Assembly: GCA_046262995.1 (NCBI GenBank)
Contig: JBHELQ010000143.1
Coordinates: forward strand, 1 to 42,219
Direction of reading: 5' to 3'
Length of the DNA: 42,219 bases
From: JBHELQ01 sp046262995
GTDB lineage: Bacteria; Actinomycetota; Thermoleophilia; Solirubrobacterales; Thermoleophilaceae
Within the stretch, counting starts at the first letter, position 1. Every line of letters begins with the position of its first letter. Of this stretch, positions 38,937 through 42,219 are shown one piece after another. The notes under the pieces are model-generated. The model searched no databases. It was not told the origin of the DNA and saw only the letters and a list, made by a program, of their open reading frames with translations. Made by a program: the position numbers and the translations under genes.

Positions 38937-40325
38937 ATGGCCGAGCAGTTCACGGCGCTGATCATGGCCGCCGGCCACGGGACACGCATGCACTCGGAGC
39001 TACCCAAGGTGCTCCACCCCGTGTGCGGCAAGCCGATGGTCGAATGGGTGATCGACGCCGCGCGCAGCGCCGGCGCGGCGAGGGTCGTGTGCGTGACCCG
39101 TCCCGGCGACGGCGTCGGGGAGCACCTGCCGGACAGCGTCGAGGTGGCCGAGCAGAGCGAGGGGGAGGGCACCGGCGCGGCCGTCCTCGCCGCCGAGAGC
39201 GCGCTGGGGGACGGCGGGCCGGTGGTGATCCTGTCGGGCGACCACCCGCTCGTCTCGGCCGAGACGATCGCGGAGCTCGTCCGGGCCCACGGGCGGGACG
39301 GAGCCGCGGCCACCCTGCTCACCACCGAGCGCCTCGATCCCGCGGGCTACGGCCGCATCGTCCGCTCGGGCGACGGCAGCGTCGAGCGGATCGTCGAGAC
39401 GAAGCACACCGAGGGCCTGCCCGCCGAGGAGCTCTCGATCAGGGAGATCAATCTCGGGACCTACGCCTTCGAGTCCGGCGAGCTGATGTCGGCGCTCGAG
39501 GCCGCCGGCGGGGAGCATGGAGAGCGCTACCTGACCGGGGCCATCCCCGTCCTGCGGGAGCGCGGCGCCCGCATCGTGGCCCACACGACCGACGACCTCG
39601 GCGGAGCGCACGGGGTGAACGACCGCGTGGGGCTGATGGAGGTGGAGCGACTGGCGCGCCGGCGCCTGGTCGAGGGCCACGCGCGCGCCGGCGTGACCTT
39701 CGTCGACCCGGACGCGACTTATGTGGACGCCGGCGTCGAGATCGGCGCCGACACGGTCGTCGCCCCGGCCACCTGGCTGCGCGGCTCCACCCGAGTGGGA
39801 CACGGCTGCCAGATCGGGCCGCACAGCACCTTGATCGACACCCGCGTGGGAGACGGCGCCGGCGTCGTCCAGTCCTGGCTCGTCGCATGCGAGGTCCACG
39901 ACCGGGCGACCATCGGCCCCTTCTCCTACGTGAGGCCCGGCACGATCGTCCGGGAGGGGGCCAAGGTGGGCGCGTTCGTCGAGGTCAAGAACTCGGACAT
40001 AGGGCGGGGGGCGAAGGTCCCCCACCTGTCGTACATCGGCGACGCCGACGTCGGCGAGGAGTCCAATCTCGGCGCCGGCACGATCACCGCCAACCTCCCC
40101 CACAGGGTGCACCGCAAGGAGCGTACGAAGCTTGGAAAGCGGGTCAAGACCGGGATCAACACGTCGCTGATGGCGCCCCTGAACGTCGGCGATCGCGCGT
40201 ACACTGGAGCTGGCTCGGTGATTGCGGAGGACGTGCCGGAGGGCGCGCTCGGGATCGCCCGGCCCGAGCAGAGGAACATCGAGGGATACTCGGAGCGCGT
40301 CGAGGAGAAGGACTCGGGGGAATGA
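38937..40325 (+). CDS. glmU: Bifunctional GlmU: glucosamine-1-phosphate acetyltransferase/uridylyltransferase
   Basis: Makes UDP-GlcNAc for cell wall. A 462-residue protein. The pyrophosphorylase N-domain has LIMAAGHGTRMHSELPKVLH and ILSGDHPLV. The C-terminal left-handed beta-helix has YVRPGTIVREGAKVGAFVEV and GAGTITANLPHRVHRKERTK. The usual NYDG acetyl-CoA segment reads NLPH, a local difference. The ATG at 38937 follows a close -10 box. prs overlaps by ATGA. Confidence 0.94.
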   Translation: MAEQFTALIMAAGHGTRMHSELPKVLHPVCGKPMVEWVIDAARSAGAARVVCVTRPGDGVGEHLPDSVEVAEQSEGEGTGAAVLAAESALGDGGPVVILSGDHPLVSAETIAELVRAHGRDGAAATLLTTERLDPAGYGRIVRSGDGSVERIVETKHTEGLPAEELSIREINLGTYAFESGELMSALEAAGGEHGERYLTGAIPVLRERGARIVAHTTDDLGGAHGVNDRVGLMEVERLARRRLVEGHARAGVTFVDPDATYVDAGVEIGADTVVAPATWLRGSTRVGHGCQIGPHSTLIDTRVGDGAGVVQSWLVACEVHDRATIGPFSYVRPGTIVREGAKVGAFVEVKNSDIGRGAKVPHLSYIGDADVGEESNLGAGTITANLPHRVHRKERTKLGKRVKTGINTSLMAPLNVGDRAYTGAGSVIAEDVPEGALGIARPEQRNIEGYSERVEEKDSGE

Positions 40326-41356
40326 CCACACCGCTCGAGACAGCCACCGCACCCGCGGCCCCGTCGACGATCACCGCCGCCTACGACAAGCGGCTGATGG
40401 TCGCGAGCGGCCGGGCCAGCCGAGAGCTGGGCGCCAAGATCGCCGACCGGCTCGGACTGGAGCTGACCGACGCCGGGCTGAAGACGTTCTCCGACGGCGA
40501 GGTCTACTGCCGCTACGGCGAGTCGATCCGGGGCGCCGACCTGTTCATCGTCCAGTCGATCTGCGGCTCCGACACGGAGGGGCTGACGGTGAACGACGCG
40601 CTGATGGAGCTGCTCCTGATGGTGCACGCCGCCAAGCACGCCTCCGCCCACCGGATCATCGCCGTGACGCCCTGGTACGGGTACTCCCGTCAGGACAAGA
40701 AGTCGGCGCCCCGGGAGCCGATCAGCGCGCGGCTCATGGCCGAGCTGCTCGAGGTCGCGGGCATCGACCGGCTCGTGACCATGGACCTCCACGCGGGCCA
40801 GGTGCAGGGGTTCTTCTCGCGGACGGTCGACCACATGACCGCCATGCCGATCCTGACGCAGTTCGTGCAGGACCAGCTCGCGGGCGAGAACCTGGTGATC
40901 ATCGCGCCCGACGCCGGTCGCGTGAAGCTGGTGCGCAACTTCGCGCAGAAGGTCGGCGCGCCCTACGCCCTGATGGAGAAGGAGCGGCCGGCCCAGCAGG
41001 TCGCCGAGATCGGCTACGTGATCGGCGACGTCAAGGACAAGACGGCGGTGATCGTCGACGACATCATCGACACCGGCGGCACGCTCGCGGCCGCCGCCCA
41101 GACCGTGCTGGACGAGGGGGCGAACAAGGTTTACGCCGTCGCCACCCACGGGGTCTTCTCGGGCAACGCCTTCGAGACGCTCGAGGCCTCGTCCCTTGCC
41201 GGGATCCTGGTCACGGACACCGTTCCCCTGGCCGAAGGCGCGCCGGACCTGATCCGCCAGCTCACCTGCTCGGACATCCTCACGGACTCGATCCGCCGGA
41301 TCTTCACCGACGACTCCGTGTCCGAGATCTTCGCGGGCGAGAACCAGCTGTTCTAG
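40322..41356 (+). CDS. prs: Ribose-phosphate pyrophosphokinase
   Basis: Makes PRPP for nucleotides, His and Trp. A 344-residue protein, with about 20 extra N-terminal residues over the usual length. FSDGEVYCRYGESIRGADLF, YGYSRQDKKSAPREPISARL, DLHAGQVQGFF and the PRPP loop VDDIIDTGGTL are all present. The ATG at 40322 overlaps the glmU stop. An internal start near residue 26 (LMVASG) would give the standard length, but the overlap supports the longer form. The glmU-prs order is common in Gram-positive bacteria. Confidence 0.96.
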   Translation: MTTPLETATAPAAPSTITAAYDKRLMVASGRASRELGAKIADRLGLELTDAGLKTFSDGEVYCRYGESIRGADLFIVQSICGSDTEGLTVNDALMELLLMVHAAKHASAHRIIAVTPWYGYSRQDKKSAPREPISARLMAELLEVAGIDRLVTMDLHAGQVQGFFSRTVDHMTAMPILTQFVQDQLAGENLVIIAPDAGRVKLVRNFAQKVGAPYALMEKERPAQQVAEIGYVIGDVKDKTAVIVDDIIDTGGTLAAAAQTVLDEGANKVYAVATHGVFSGNAFETLEASSLAGILVTDTVPLAEGAPDLIRQLTCSDILTDSIRRIFTDDSVSEIFAGENQLF

Positions 41357-41431
41357 CTGTCCTCGGGACGCTCAGGTGCGTAGGGCGCGCCCGTCCCGGG
41401 CATCCCAAAGACAGGCGACCTGGGGAGAGGC

Positions 41432-41980
41432 ATGAAGCTGGGGCGACTGATCGCAAGGATCATCATTGGCGGGCTGTTCTTCGGGCACGGGACGCAGAAG
41501 CTCTTCGGCTGGTTCGGCGGGCCTGGCCTCGAGGGCACCGAGAAGATGATGGAGAACCTGAATCTGCGCCCAGCGAAGGAGAACGCGGTGCTTGCCGCCG
41601 GTGCCGAGACAGCCGGTGGCGCGATGGTCGCGCTGGGCGCTCTCACGCCACTGGCCGCCGCGATGCTGACCGGTTCGATGGTCACCGCGATCCGCAAGGT
41701 CCACTGGCCGAACGGCCTCTGGAACGCGAGCAGCGGCTACGAGTACAACCTCACGCTGATCGCGGGCCTGGCCGCGCTGATCGACGGCGGCCCCGGTAAG
41801 CCGTCGGTCGACGAGTCACTGGGAATTCACTGCACAGGCCCCGGCTGGACCGTGGCTGCCCTGACGGCTGGCGTGGCTGGGTCAATGCTTGCGATCGAGC
41901 TGGGGGGCCGCGCGGAGGAGCCGCAGCAGCCGGCCGAGGCCAGCTCGGCGGCAAAGCCGGAGGCAGCCGTTCCCGCCTAG
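41432..41980 (+). CDS. DoxX-family membrane protein
   Basis: A 182-residue protein with four hydrophobic segments. RLIARIIIGGLFFGHGTQKL and GWFGGPGLEGTEKMM are DoxX/MauE signatures. MVALGALTPLAAAMLTGSMV and YNLTLIAGLAALI follow. A Pro/Ala/Glu-rich tail ends it. DoxX proteins are linked to redox stress or oxidoreductases; the role here is unknown. The ATG has GGGGAGAGGC directly upstream, so it uses a ribosome site, unlike most first genes. Read-through from prs is possible. Confidence 0.88.
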   Translation: MKLGRLIARIIIGGLFFGHGTQKLFGWFGGPGLEGTEKMMENLNLRPAKENAVLAAGAETAGGAMVALGALTPLAAAMLTGSMVTAIRKVHWPNGLWNASSGYEYNLTLIAGLAALIDGGPGKPSVDESLGIHCTGPGWTVAALTAGVAGSMLAIELGGRAEEPQQPAEASSAAKPEAAVPA

Positions 41981-41997
41981 CTCGTCTCCGCAGGCGC

Positions 41998-42219
41998 TCA
42001 GACGCCGCGCGCCGCGAACTTCGCGACGCGACGTTCGCCCCGCGACTCGAAATAGGCCCACTCCTCCTCGCCGAGCGCCGTCGCGGGCGGGTCGGCGAAC
42101 CACCATTCGCGCCCGATCCGGTACCAGTTGCGGGTCGCGCGGAGCTGGCCGAGGACGGCCAGGACGCCCGATTCCATGCGCCGTCCCATCAGCTCGTTGG
42201 CCGGCACGTTCTCGAGCCT
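41998..42219 (-). CDS. Unidentified protein, C-terminal part, entering from the right edge
   Basis: The frame is open to the last base, so the start lies outside the window. The 73 visible residues include MESGVLAVLGQLRATRNWYR and GEEEWAYFESRGERRVAKFA; no known domain or membrane segment is seen. Aromatic residues are frequent (WYR, WWFAD). It converges on the DoxX gene across 17 bp. Confidence 0.5.
   Translation of the reverse strand, partial: RLENVPANELMGRRMESGVLAVLGQLRATRNWYRIGREWWFADPPATALGEEEWAYFESRGERRVAKFAARGV

Overview
The window is a GC-rich, gene-dense bacterial chromosome segment with short intergenic gaps and frequent GTG and TTG starts. I see no mobile element, CRISPR array or phage gene. 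Gene content and order (sdhA-sdhB-sdhE, icd-mdh, SRP RNA near dnaX-ybaB-recR, metG-tatD-rsmA-ispE, glmU-prs) suggest a deep-branching actinobacterium of the Thermoleophilia/Solirubrobacterales kind. That placement is an inference from content and base composition, not from a search.

Layout: an MMPL-type membrane protein enters from the left edge (1-729). A large SRP RNA follows (762-1034), then a GAF/PP2C/kinase-like regulator with a STAS partner (1076-3036). Next come ridA facing dnaX-ybaB-recR, a degenerate NagZ-like GH3 protein, and lysC-asd. Accessory regulators follow (atypical LuxR protein, ArsR with SRPBCC, a thioesterase-like gene), with a gene-free stretch between 10409 and 10675 that ends in a plus-strand terminator-like hairpin. 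A TCA-cycle block lies at 12213-19183: a complex II without membrane anchors, a site-2-type protease, icd and mdh. Then come a winged-helix protein, SRPBCC, an epimerase, an MBL hydrolase, hsp20-lon, a Lys/Ala-rich membrane protein behind a sigma-B-like promoter, glyS, a FmdB-type protein, lytR facing a ROK kinase with rsmI, an M23 peptidase, and the operon metG-tatD-rsmA-ispE-dedA/PAP2-small membrane protein. A PucR-type regulator, tRNA-Gln, glmU-prs and a DoxX protein complete it, and an unidentified gene enters from the right edge.

The most interesting signal is not one gene but a shared expression layout. (i) About twenty operon-leading genes carry a TANNNT -10 hexamer only 6-10 nt before the start codon, the same distance that separates TAGCAT from the predicted 5' end of the SRP RNA, so most first genes look leaderless. 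(ii) Downstream genes in operons use 4-nt ATGA/GTGA/TTGA overlaps. (iii) Four of eight convergent protein-gene pairs share one CTAG as both stop codons. (iv) Two divergent pairs (GH3/lysC and lytR/ROK) have only 23-25 bp between start codons, with the two -10 boxes sharing the same TA step. (v) Two copies of a 16-bp palindrome, one on the arsR start codon and one on a nine-codon leader peptide, suggest an ArsR circuit acting on leaderless starts. These are direct sequence observations; transcription starts and binding are inferred.
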